Positions 53,249-61,583 of a stretch of 64,000 bases of DNA are shown here, piece by piece (position 1 is the stretch's first letter; the number at the start of each line of letters is the position of its first letter). This DNA comes from Butyrivibrio sp. CAG:318 (GTDB taxonomy: Bacteria > Bacillota > Clostridia > Lachnospirales > Lachnospiraceae). The translations under genes were made by a program, and so were the position numbers. The DNA is taken from contig FR889233.1 in NCBI GenBank assembly GCA_000431815.1, positions 1-64,000 of the forward strand, written 5' to 3'. The notes under the pieces are model-generated. The model did no database searches and was not told where the DNA came from. It was given only the letters and a program-made list of their open reading frames with translations.

Positions 53249-54406
53249 TTACGGCATTATATTTTCAGGTTTTTTCGCTCCGCAGTTCTGACAGAAATTG
53301 CCATTGTTTACTGCGCCGCATGTACATCTCCAGCCGCCCGCTGCCTGCTGTGGCTGAACAGGCTGCTGCTGCGGCTGAAAAGGCTGTTGCTGTGCCTGCT
53401 GGCCCATTGCAAATAAGTTCTGTGCATTCATCGCACCGCCTGTGTTCATAGCCATGCCCATACCCATGAATCCGGTCATGGCTCCTGCCTCATTGGATGC
53501 CGCTGCCTTCATGGCATCTGCCTGTGCACCGACAAGAGTTGCCGCCGCCATAGTAGGGTCGCGCATAATAGCCGTACGCTGAGCCTGTTTAATCATTTCT
53601 GCATCCTCTTCCGGCAATGTTACCGATCCCAATGCGATACTGACAACTTTTAATCCTCTTAATTTTCCCCATTTTTCGGAAAGTGCCGTGTTCATGGCAT
53701 TTTCAAGTTCCGTATTGTGCGTTACTATCTGATTTGGACGAAGTTCCAAGTCGGATAACCTTCCGAATGCCGGCTGTAAAGCACTGACGAACTCGGTTTT
53801 CAGCTGACTGTCCAGTTCCTCACGGCAATACTCCTGCTCCACGTTACCGCAGACATTGGCATAAAACAGAAGCGGGTCGGCTATTTTGTATGAATAGACA
53901 CCGGAACAGCGCACGGATACATCCAGATCCAGTCCGATTTTGGAATCGACCACACGGAACGGAATAGGATTCGGTGTCCCGAATTTGTTATCAATAAGCT
54001 CTTTCGTATTAAAATAATAAACTCTCTGATCCTTTCCGGTATCTCCGCCATAAGTAAATCGCTTACCGAGGGTCATAAAAGACTGCTTTATGCTCTCGCC
54101 GAGGTTTCCGGCGAAAATTGACGGCTCGGTTGACGTATCATATGTAAATTCACCGGGCTCTGCGCAGACCTCCACTATCTTGCCCTGCTCTACGATAATC
54201 ATGCACTGTCCGTCGGCAACAGCAATACCTGAACCGTTGGAGATGATATTATCGTTACCTTTTGTATTGGAGGAACGTCCGCTGATCTGCTTCTGTCCCT
54301 TGGTAACAAGTACCTCCTTAGGCATTGACTCACAATAGAAAAACTCTTTCCACTGGTCGGCAAGAGTGCCTCCCAACGCACCTATACCTGCTTTAATAAG
54401 TCCCAT
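53249..54406 (-). CDS. SPFH domain protein with C-terminal zinc ribbon (YdjI-like)
   Basis: A 385-residue protein with an SPFH/virion-core-type domain (VLVTKGQKQISGRSSNTKG, FRVVDSKIGLDLDVSVRCSG), a Gln/Pro-rich linker (residues about 335-360) and a zinc ribbon (CTCGAVNNGNFCQNCGAKKP). This matches YdjI, a membrane scaffold protein. First gene of the three-gene group. Together the set would form a membrane microdomain or stress complex; a PspA-like fourth member is not in this window. Confidence 0.87.
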   Translation of the reverse strand: MGLIKAGIGALGGTLADQWKEFFYCESMPKEVLVTKGQKQISGRSSNTKGNDNIISNGSGIAVADGQCMIIVEQGKIVEVCAEPGEFTYDTSTEPSIFAGNLGESIKQSFMTLGKRFTYGGDTGKDQRVYYFNTKELIDNKFGTPNPIPFRVVDSKIGLDLDVSVRCSGVYSYKIADPLLFYANVCGNVEQEYCREELDSQLKTEFVSALQPAFGRLSDLELRPNQIVTHNTELENAMNTALSEKWGKLRGLKVVSIALGSVTLPEEDAEMIKQAQRTAIMRDPTMAAATLVGAQADAMKAAASNEAGAMTGFMGMGMAMNTGGAMNAQNLFAMGQQAQQQPFQPQQQPVQPQQAAGGWRCTCGAVNNGNFCQNCGAKKPENIMP

Positions 54407-54454
54407 AATATAATTGCTCCTTTCAAGTTGTAATATATTTACCGGCCAAAGCCG

Positions 54455-55363
54455 TTAAATAACAATTTTCCATATATCATCTATAGCATCATATACATAC
54501 ACAAGATTGCCGCATACTCCGTAATAATATTCTCTGACAAACTGCTCATCTCTGTCAGTACCGAGAGCAAATACCATACAGGTGTTGCCTTCAATCAGCT
54601 GCGTATCTCCTGTATACATAATCTTCATCCCTTGTTCGACGGCCGTTTTTACTTCATCAACCTTCATAAGGATTTCTTCAGCATTTTGAACCGGCTGCTC
54701 GTCAGGTAATTTCTCATATATTGAGAAATCATACACTCCCGTGATTCCCGGTATGTGCCCGTTTTCCATAGATAGTGATGGATGGAACTCAATGGCTCCA
54801 CCGCCATCTGTAACGGTAATTAACACATTGGAATATATTTCGCTGAAATTACACCGCAGTAAGAGCGCATCGCCCGGATTTCCCACATACAGCGGCTTGC
54901 TCTTATCATCCGCATATCCGCCGTCTTCAGTCATGGCAGACATATACACCGTTATCACACCTCTATCATTGGGCGGCACAATTGCATACAATTCCTGTCC
55001 TTCTGTTATGTAAATCGGTGCTGATGCCAGAACCGGATATTTTACCCCTGTTTTGCTGTCCGTAAAACAGGTGCGCAGATCAAATTCCGAACTCTCTCTG
55101 TCGACATATCCGATAAAGGTTATATCTGCCATGCTGCCGTTTTGATTTATTTCATCCTGCAATGCCGTTAAAGCGGGATCATGTGCTTCGGTGGTATCCG
55201 TCTCATCGATGGTACTTTCGTCAGGAACCACGTTCTCTTCTGTGTCTGATGTTTTATTCCCCGGCAGCGCCGCGCATCCGCATAAAATACAGATAAGTAA
55301 TATAACTTCACAAAGTAACAGCGCTGCGGGCATATTTTTTCTTCGTTTTCTGATTATCACCAA
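54455..55363 (-). CDS. Lipoprotein of unknown function
   Basis: A 302-residue protein with a basic n-region, hydrophobic core and lipobox LCGC, followed by an acidic Thr/Glu linker. The mature part shows two repeats of beta-type segments and ends VYVYDAIDDIWKIVI. The start is TTG (55363) or GTG (55360), overlapping the dockerin-protein stop, so the two are translationally coupled. It could anchor or process the dockerin protein, but nothing in the sequence proves this. Confidence 0.75.
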   Translation of the reverse strand: MVIIRKRRKNMPAALLLCEVILLICILCGCAALPGNKTSDTEENVVPDESTIDETDTTEAHDPALTALQDEINQNGSMADITFIGYVDRESSEFDLRTCFTDSKTGVKYPVLASAPIYITEGQELYAIVPPNDRGVITVYMSAMTEDGGYADDKSKPLYVGNPGDALLLRCNFSEIYSNVLITVTDGGGAIEFHPSLSMENGHIPGITGVYDFSIYEKLPDEQPVQNAEEILMKVDEVKTAVEQGMKIMYTGDTQLIEGNTCMVFALGTDRDEQFVREYYYGVCGNLVYVYDAIDDIWKIVI

Positions 55364-58300
55364 AGCAAATCCTTTCCTCTTGCATGGGCATTGATTTTAC
55401 CAACATCACTTGTATTTATCCTACCGTCTCCGTTAATATCGGCACAGATAAATTCATTGCCTTTAAGTACGGAAGTACCTCTTGCATGGGCATTTGCCCT
55501 GCCTACATCACTGGTGTTGACTTTGCCGTCCCCGTTGATATCGCCTTTCAGATGTATTTTTACATTCTGCGTTACCGACTGGTTTCCTACTGTAATCGCA
55601 TACTCCCGTGTGACATGATTTTTCTTCGACACTTTCATGGTGTAAGTACCGGAAGCAATGCCTGAAATAGTATATCTGGCAGAATTTCCCTTCACACTTG
55701 TGCTGTATGCTGCCGTAGACGATCCGCTTTTGAACAGCTGCACCGTAACCGTATCTGTATTTGAGTTAAAGCTCGTTACCGTACCGGTAACAGATCCGCG
55801 GGCATTTGGGTCTTCCACCTTATAGGAGTCATACAGCTGCCAGATGAAACCATCCTCATCGTCCATATTGTTCAGCCATGCATTTGCACTCTTATTGTTT
55901 ACCACAAAATCTCTATTGTTTTTCGGGTATACATGGCCATGTTCTGTGGCACCCTCAAACGCAATCTTAAGATCTATGGTATACCATTTTCCTACTTCAA
56001 ATTTATCATATGTTCCCATTGGTTTGCCGTCAGGTCCCAGCCATTGCATCGACACCACCTTTGTGTTTGCCGGAATTCTCGTAGGTGCAGCATAGCCGAC
56101 ATTTGCAGCAGGGCGGTCACCCAGAACGGGTTCCTTTATGTCAATATTGATGCCGTACTCCTTTCCCTCGCAGTTAGCCTCCAGCACATTTTCAATCCTG
56201 TATTTCTGAATTATTGGTGAATAAGAATACCAGTCACCCTTATAAATTACATTATATGTAACTGCCTTATCAAACATCCCATTGGCTCTGTATCCTTCAG
56301 GTAATGTCACTTTTATCGGTGTGTTATCTGTAAGATAATAGCCATACCCCGGATCGATATCAAAATACACATAATATAGTTCGTCTTCTTTCATAATGCT
56401 GATCTCTACACCATATGTGCCAATGGCTTCATATACAACCGTATTCTTAAATTTATACTTTGACGATGCATCCGATACTATTTCCGTATACCAGGTATTG
56501 CCACCAAGCCGGAACTCCTTTAAAGTACCTCGAACTTCGGTAAGCTTGCGCTTCGCCACGAGTTCGATATAAATGCTGTCATTACTATCATTCACATCCT
56601 TATACGAAACTTCTGTATGCTCTACATTCACACTTACTGTGCCGGATACCGATTCAACCTGTCCGGCGAATTGATATCCGTGCCGTGCATATACCCAGAA
56701 TCCCATGGTATAAGTGTCACTGCCGGAATTGTAATACCACTCGGATGGGATGTCATGTTGACTGCGGGTATAACATTTGGATAATGTATCAGTTTGAAAT
56801 GATATCCTGTGGTTGTCTTTGGTTGCTTCAGTAAACTCGCCACCATCCTGCTGAAATTTTATATTCCATATATAGCGGGTGCCGCTGACTGAATTCTCCA
56901 TCAACACTTCGTAGTAACTGACATCATAATACAGGTAATTCATGCTAAAGAGTTCACAATCTTTCAGTTGTCTCGTCGAGTCAAAAATATTCCTGTCCGG
57001 ATCATTTGCCGGCATACAGATCCATACGAACTCTATCGTATGTCTTCCGGTTCTGTCCACATAAAAATCATCCAGATAAGCAGCCTCATATTTGCCCGTT
57101 CCGGGTTCACGAAGGCGGATAAAGAAATAGAATTCCAATCTGCCGGCATCCTTTAGCTTCTGCATCCATTGAGGCACATATGTGGCATCCGCAGAGATTT
57201 CATATCCCAGGCCAGCCTCCAGCCCTTCCACCAGTTTGCCCTTCTGTAATATCTGATTGTTGAGACTGTAACGCAGACGCGGTACATCGTTGCTATGATC
57301 TATGGTAAAACTATAGTTGCCTTCACTATCGGTGTTTCCTCTTGCATACCATTCACTGCCAATCTTACCGTTATTCTTATAATACTTAAACACCTTCACC
57401 GGATCGGTTTCTCCGTTATTACCGAAGATTATCAATTTGTCCATGCCACGATCTACGCCAACAGATATCTTCTTTGCATTAAGGATTTTAAGGTTGTTCA
57501 TATGACAGCCCCACGCGGCGGCATTGGCTATAGGGTTATGTATAGCCAGATAGATATTATTGGTGGTATCAATAGTGAGTGCAACCGTTGGAATCAGCGA
57601 GACGACGTTTCTGTATTTATTGCCACAGCTGATAGCCAGACCCGCATCTTCCCCTATTACTGTACTTTTCGCCACGATTGCATAATCGGGACTTGTTTTT
57701 TGGGGGGATTGTGTCGTGATGATTCTAAGGCTTCCGTATCCACACAATTCAAATGAACCACTACTTCCCAAATTGCCCTCTGACTTCGCCAAATCAATAA
57801 CTGCACCGGTAGCACCTTCCTTAGGACAGAATCCGGTCTTGTTTTTATAACGGGTGCTGTGGCGGAAGGTGACATTGACGTCATCGGTAACCCTGATTTT
57901 CAGGTCGACACCGGGAGCGTAAATAGCGGAATACTTCTGGTTGTCGAAAAGTATCAGTGTCAGAGGCCATCCACTTAATTCCGAAAAATCAAAGAAATCA
58001 TCCTCATATCGCGTCCAATACAGAAGGATGCCGCTTGAGTATGCCACATACCGGTCGAGATTCTTTTCTTTCTTAAGACTTTCAACCAGGGTAGTGTTTT
58101 CATAATAATTCTTCTCTTGTAAACTGATTCGAATTTTATGCACACTGCCGTCCGAATAGAACTTATAGCGGAATCCGGGTGTTATCACTTTTCCCTCTAT
58201 CAGTTTTCTTAACTCGGGATATACAGCAGTAACGACTTGTGCTTCCTCATTGCAAGCTGTGGCCTGCACTTCTTTGTCAGAAGTACTGATTTCATTGCTG

Positions 58301-58407
58301 CCATCATTCTTTGCACTGGCTGACGACATAGACAACGGCAGTATGCCTATGGTCATTATCACTGCCAGCAATAAACTGAGCCATCGTTTTCGTTTACTTG
58401 TTTTCAT
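55357..58407 (-). CDS. Large secreted dockerin-domain protein
   Basis: A 1016-residue secreted protein with a signal peptide (LLAVIMTIGILPLSMSSASA). The long central part has several beta-sandwich-like stretches and no catalytic domain I can recognise. A carboxypeptidase-regulatory-like domain (SVTGTVTSFNSNTDTVTVQL) precedes a C-terminal type I dockerin with two calcium loops, DINGDGKVNTSDVG and DINGDGRINTSDVG, each followed by an NAHARG helix end. Start 58407 follows AAGGAGGAAG. A dockerin normally docks a protein onto a cohesin; the gene just upstream encodes a wall-anchored protein with a cohesin-like domain. Confidence 0.88.
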   Translation of the reverse strand: MKTSKRKRWLSLLLAVIMTIGILPLSMSSASAKNDGSNEISTSDKEVQATACNEEAQVVTAVYPELRKLIEGKVITPGFRYKFYSDGSVHKIRISLQEKNYYENTTLVESLKKEKNLDRYVAYSSGILLYWTRYEDDFFDFSELSGWPLTLILFDNQKYSAIYAPGVDLKIRVTDDVNVTFRHSTRYKNKTGFCPKEGATGAVIDLAKSEGNLGSSGSFELCGYGSLRIITTQSPQKTSPDYAIVAKSTVIGEDAGLAISCGNKYRNVVSLIPTVALTIDTTNNIYLAIHNPIANAAAWGCHMNNLKILNAKKISVGVDRGMDKLIIFGNNGETDPVKVFKYYKNNGKIGSEWYARGNTDSEGNYSFTIDHSNDVPRLRYSLNNQILQKGKLVEGLEAGLGYEISADATYVPQWMQKLKDAGRLEFYFFIRLREPGTGKYEAAYLDDFYVDRTGRHTIEFVWICMPANDPDRNIFDSTRQLKDCELFSMNYLYYDVSYYEVLMENSVSGTRYIWNIKFQQDGGEFTEATKDNHRISFQTDTLSKCYTRSQHDIPSEWYYNSGSDTYTMGFWVYARHGYQFAGQVESVSGTVSVNVEHTEVSYKDVNDSNDSIYIELVAKRKLTEVRGTLKEFRLGGNTWYTEIVSDASSKYKFKNTVVYEAIGTYGVEISIMKEDELYYVYFDIDPGYGYYLTDNTPIKVTLPEGYRANGMFDKAVTYNVIYKGDWYSYSPIIQKYRIENVLEANCEGKEYGINIDIKEPVLGDRPAANVGYAAPTRIPANTKVVSMQWLGPDGKPMGTYDKFEVGKWYTIDLKIAFEGATEHGHVYPKNNRDFVVNNKSANAWLNNMDDEDGFIWQLYDSYKVEDPNARGSVTGTVTSFNSNTDTVTVQLFKSGSSTAAYSTSVKGNSARYTISGIASGTYTMKVSKKNHVTREYAITVGNQSVTQNVKIHLKGDINGDGKVNTSDVGRANAHARGTSVLKGNEFICADINGDGRINTSDVGKINAHARGKDLLW

Positions 58408-58470
58408 CTTACTTCCTCCTTCACACATACATTTGTTTTCAGATCCGTATACTTGTAACATTACTTTTCC

Positions 58471-58545
58471 AAAAAAAACCAATCACTTGATTTCCTTTGG
58501 AAAAGCAAAAGGGTGAAGGCAGATGGCATCCGCCCCACCCTTTGC
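58471..58545 (-). terminator. Hairpins and U-tract between the cohesin and dockerin genes
   Basis: On the minus strand a long hairpin (GCAAAGGGTG / CACCCTTTTGC with an inner GGCGGAT / ATCTGCC) spans 58545-58505, and a short hairpin followed by eight U residues ends at 58471. The two T/A tracts could also pair with each other. This looks like an attenuator or partial terminator that could set the ratio of the two surface proteins. Confidence 0.6.
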
Positions 58546-58573
58546 CTGATTCTTTCTGATTGGATTTCAGATA

Positions 58574-60214
58574 TTATCTGTTAACTGTTCTCTTTTTGAA
58601 AAAGTACAATGAGCTTCCAACCAGAACTGCTCCGGCTATAGTCACCAAACCAATCCAAAGTATTGTTTTGCTGCTGCCTCCGGTTTTCGGAGGAGCATCC
58701 GGTGTAACCGGTTTTTCAGCATTATAGCTGTTTGTGAATCCAATTCCATCCAGAGGATTGTTATGATCCAGCTCGTCGTTTTCATCGATTGAACAGAAAG
58801 TCCAGCCTCCAACATTGGTATAACTGTCTACAAATATCGGTATTGCATAGAACTTGGTCTCATCATATGTCCAGCCTTTTGCATCGCCCTTGACCTGACG
58901 TATGACAAATCCCTCTGACAAATTGCCGGCATCATATTTATCAATTGTAAATATTAATTTGCCTTCATAAGTCTTTTCGCCTTCAGTCTCAACTGTATCC
59001 TGTACCAGCACATATTCAGTCGGCGCGCCGAAATTCTCAACAACGAATTTGAAAACTTCTTTGCCCGGATCCATTTCACCGGTCTTCTTTACAGTAACCT
59101 TAAAAGGAACTTCAACATTAATCTTGCCTTCAACCAGCTGTGGCTCAATCACATAACCGCAGGCAGTACATTTTACAGCATAATCATAAGTTGCTCCACC
59201 TTCATGATCCGGTATATGCGGCTGAATTTCATCATGATGTGCAGCGTTACGTCTGCATACATGGGCATGGCCGTCTGCCTCTTTATATCCCCATTCGGAA
59301 GTATCAAAATCATGATTGTCATTGAGCGCCCTGTATGGAATTTCAGCAATAGGATTATCACTCATATCAAATATTTTATCGCAGATGATACATTTGATAT
59401 AAGAATCCCATCCTCTGTCCGTACATGTTGAGTCTTTCGCATCAACTACTGAGAACGAATGTGTACAATTTACTTTAACCTTGCAGGTTGCTGTTTTGGT
59501 ACCGGCTTTTGCGGTAACGGTTGCTTCACCCGGGGCTATTGCAGTTATTTTACCTGTGGCAGGGTCAACTGTTGCAACCTCCGGTTTGTCAACAGACCAG
59601 ACTACTGTTTCTGTACAGTCTGCCGGTGCAACATTAGCTATCAGACCTGTTTCTTCTTCACCAGCGTACAGGGTCAGCTCACTCATATTAAGTGAAATAC
59701 TTTCTGCCGGTTTAATGACGGTAATCGTTGCAGGAACACAGCTAAATGTTTTAGGGTTATAGTTCTCATCGTCAGCTACGAGGTTAACCATTGTAACATC
59801 ATAATTATTTGCTGCTGCAGTACTGTCTACGGTGCATTGGAATTTCATCAGTGCGATTTTACCTGTTCCGGTAAATGACTCGGCACCATATCCATTCAGA
59901 ATCATATTAGGAACCGGAGTCCAGTCTACTGAATCCCAACCGAGCGTTTCCTTGATACCGGTCTCAAGCACTCCACTGCCGTCAACAAAAGTCAAACCTG
60001 ATGGAATAACAAGTGTTCCTTCCATTGTGTTCTGTTTTCCGGTTTGCTGCATATAGATGGTGAAATTGATGGTATCACCGGGTACTGCTGTTGTTTTGTC
60101 AGCTTCAATTGTATAAGTGCAGGTTCCTCCGGCCGCAAATGTCGGCATTGCAGCCGCGAACATTGCATAAGCCATAACAAAACAAAGAAGTATAGATGTA
60201 ATTCGCTTGTTCAT
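58574..60214 (-). CDS. Wall-anchored surface protein: cohesin-like, Big2, pilin isopeptide domain, sortase signal
   Basis: A 546-residue surface protein. After the signal peptide, residues about 28-165 resemble a cohesin (TTAVPGDTINFTIYMQQTGK, TGTGKIALMKFQCTVDSTAA). A Big2 domain follows (ISLNMSELTLYAGEEET, ATGKITAIAPGEATVTAKAG), then a Cys/His-rich stretch (CTDRGWDSYIKCIICDKIFD), a Spy0128/FctA-type pilin domain (FKVTVKKTGEMDPGKEVFKF, ending GIGFTNSY) and a C-terminal PPKTGG motif, membrane helix and KKRTVNR tail for sortase. Start 60214 follows AAGGAG. It should sit covalently on the wall and could hold the dockerin protein encoded next. Confidence 0.82.
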   Translation of the reverse strand: MNKRITSILLCFVMAYAMFAAAMPTFAAGGTCTYTIEADKTTAVPGDTINFTIYMQQTGKQNTMEGTLVIPSGLTFVDGSGVLETGIKETLGWDSVDWTPVPNMILNGYGAESFTGTGKIALMKFQCTVDSTAAANNYDVTMVNLVADDENYNPKTFSCVPATITVIKPAESISLNMSELTLYAGEEETGLIANVAPADCTETVVWSVDKPEVATVDPATGKITAIAPGEATVTAKAGTKTATCKVKVNCTHSFSVVDAKDSTCTDRGWDSYIKCIICDKIFDMSDNPIAEIPYRALNDNHDFDTSEWGYKEADGHAHVCRRNAAHHDEIQPHIPDHEGGATYDYAVKCTACGYVIEPQLVEGKINVEVPFKVTVKKTGEMDPGKEVFKFVVENFGAPTEYVLVQDTVETEGEKTYEGKLIFTIDKYDAGNLSEGFVIRQVKGDAKGWTYDETKFYAIPIFVDSYTNVGGWTFCSIDENDELDHNNPLDGIGFTNSYNAEKPVTPDAPPKTGGSSKTILWIGLVTIAGAVLVGSSLYFFKKRTVNR

Positions 60215-60238
60215 AGGCAAGCTCCTTTTCTGTTTTAT

Positions 60239-60354
60239 TTGCGGGGCATTTTGTTACATACCCTGCCACAGCCTCGCTTAGTTGTGACCGGATAGGGAGA
60301 GACTTTCTCTCCGGCTTTAAAGTTGATTTTACCAATATTTTCCTTGCAGCGGTT
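60239..60354 (-). other. Structured leader or intergenic region before the cohesin gene
   Basis: No gene. On the minus strand it contains a hairpin GGAGAGA-AAG-TCTCTCC closed by CCGG pairs, then a second complementary region (GGCA...TGCC) just before the ribosome site. It might affect translation of the surface protein gene. It does not match any riboswitch consensus I can recall. Confidence 0.35.
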
Positions 60355-60738
60355 TCACATCGCATAAATCTGATCCATCAGATATTCTGATGTCATCGAG
60401 CCATAGAAAAACTGGTCAATGATACCGCGTTTTTTTGCTTCACGAATGTCCTTCGCTGCCTGCTTTTCAGTATTGGAATCCACAATCAGGGCGATTTTGC
60501 AGTCAGGACATATCGATTTCACCTCATCCCGCAATTTCAACCTTTCGTCGAACAGCCAGGGTGTATAAGCGGTAACCTCCATTACAAGGACAAACGGTTG
60601 GTACACTCGGCATAGTTCGATGGTATCTTTCGGAGACTCCGCACGAATCACGTCGATGTCATAGTCAGAATTTTTGAATGCGGCTGCTATGGAATCACCG
60701 AACAGAAAATTCTGCATGTCAACTACAATTTTTTTCAT
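60355..60738 (-). CDS. Stand-alone pseudo-receiver protein
   Basis: A 127-residue CheY-like protein. It keeps the receiver layout (N-terminal KKIVVDMQNFLFGDS, core strand FVLVMEVTAYTPW, strand CKIALIVDSN), but the phosphoacceptor Asp is Glu (VMEV) and the conserved Lys near the end is absent (DQFFYGSMT). An Asp-to-Glu change often mimics the phosphorylated state. It sits between the LuxR-type regulator and the cohesin gene and has a good RBS (AAGGAGGAAT). It is probably a protein-protein switch or adaptor; receiver-like fold assignment is from pattern only. Confidence 0.65.
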   Translation of the reverse strand: MKKIVVDMQNFLFGDSIAAAFKNSDYDIDVIRAESPKDTIELCRVYQPFVLVMEVTAYTPWLFDERLKLRDEVKSICPDCKIALIVDSNTEKQAAKDIREAKKRGIIDQFFYGSMTSEYLMDQIYAM

Positions 60739-60788
60739 CGAACCATTCCTCCTTGTGATATATCTGTTTCATCTAACTTTACGGTTTT

Positions 60789-60817
60789 ATTGTATCAAAT
60801 AAAAACAGCTCTGTCTG
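60789..60817 (-). promoter_or_regulatory. Candidate promoter of the pseudo-receiver/cohesin unit
   Basis: On the minus strand CAGACA (60817-60812), a 17-nt spacer and TACAAT (60794-60789), about 50 nt upstream of the pseudo-receiver start. The weak -35 is the kind usually helped by an activator. Confidence 0.6.
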
Positions 60818-60835
60818 TCCTCAGAAGTGAGGACA
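60816..60835. promoter_or_regulatory. 20-bp palindrome next to the -35 box, possible regulator site
   Basis: TGTCCTCA-GAAG-TGAGGACA is a perfect inverted repeat with a 4-bp centre. It overlaps the -35 box by two bases and extends upstream, where a NarL/LuxR-type activator would bind. The adjacent gene encodes such a regulator. Confidence 0.6.
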
Positions 60836-60852
60836 ATTACAGGTTGTATTAT

Positions 60853-60890
60853 AATAAAAGCCGCTCTGCAATAAGCAGGGCAGCTTTAAA
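60853..60890 (-). terminator. Terminator after the LuxR-type regulator gene
   Basis: On the minus strand AAAGCTGCCCTGC pairs with GCAGAGCGGCTTT (one mismatch, one wobble) and is followed by TTTTATTAT. It ends the sensor-regulator transcript before the surface-protein promoter. Confidence 0.7.
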
Positions 60891-60926
60891 TGTATACATT
60901 ATAGTCATCTAATTCGCCAGACATTT

Positions 60927-61580
60927 TCATGTTTCATTCTGTTCATCAAGCCAGCAGCCGGGTACGACCATCCTTTTGCCAACAGCCGCAATCATCAGTC
61001 TGTTGCGATTCTCATAACCGGTCTTTACCAGCATACGGTTGATGTATGTACGCACAGTTGATTCCGCCACATTCAGTTTCAGCGCAATCTCAGCATTGGT
61101 TTTCCCCTCACACAGCAATTGCAGGGTCTCTATCTCACGCTCGGACAACTCACAGGAAAGTGTATTCCCCAATTTGACACTCGGCACACTGTCCGGCCAG
61201 AAATGCATGCCGGAAAGGGTACCTTCAACAACACCCACAAGGTCTCCGGATGGAGAATCCTTATACCAGAAGCTGTCAACTCCGATTTTTCTTGCCTGGT
61301 CGAGAAAACGTCCTTCTAACATTGATGTTACCATAACGATTTTTATCCTTGGATATACCCTCTTAATTGATTCGGCAGCAATCAGGCCGTCTGAGTCGCT
61401 TTCAGTGCATATATCCATTATAATCAGATCGATACGGCTCTCTCCGCATCTTGGAAGCGCTGCATCGGCACGGGCCAGTGTTCCCGCAACCTCGCAATCC
61501 TTACATTTTTCCACACAAGAGCACAGGTATGCTCTCGCCAGTGCCTGGTCTTCAACAATCAATATTTTCCTCGTACTCAT
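60927..61580 (-). CDS. LuxR/NarL family response regulator
   Basis: A 217-residue regulator with an intact receiver (KILIVEDQALARAYL, phosphoacceptor in LIIMDICTESDSDG, Lys in FWYKDSPSG) and a C-terminal LuxR HTH (LSEREIETLQLLCEGKTNAE, then VAESTVRTYINRMLVKTGYE). It is 3 nt after the kinase gene. The nearest likely target is the pseudo-receiver/cohesin promoter, which carries a perfect palindrome. Confidence 0.92.
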   Translation of the reverse strand: MSTRKILIVEDQALARAYLCSCVEKCKDCEVAGTLARADAALPRCGESRIDLIIMDICTESDSDGLIAAESIKRVYPRIKIVMVTSMLEGRFLDQARKIGVDSFWYKDSPSGDLVGVVEGTLSGMHFWPDSVPSVKLGNTLSCELSEREIETLQLLCEGKTNAEIALKLNVAESTVRTYINRMLVKTGYENRNRLMIAAVGKRMVVPGCWLDEQNET

Positions 61581-61583
61581 ATT

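Noticed and set aside
60239..60354. Possible riboswitch (cyclic di-GMP or other) before the cohesin gene
   Set aside because: There are hairpins and a leader of suitable length, but none of the conserved core sequences of known riboswitch classes could be matched; kept only as a structured region.
60105..60365. 86-codon open frame overlapping the cohesin signal peptide
   Set aside because: No start with ribosome site, overlaps the supported surface-protein start, and has no homologous look.
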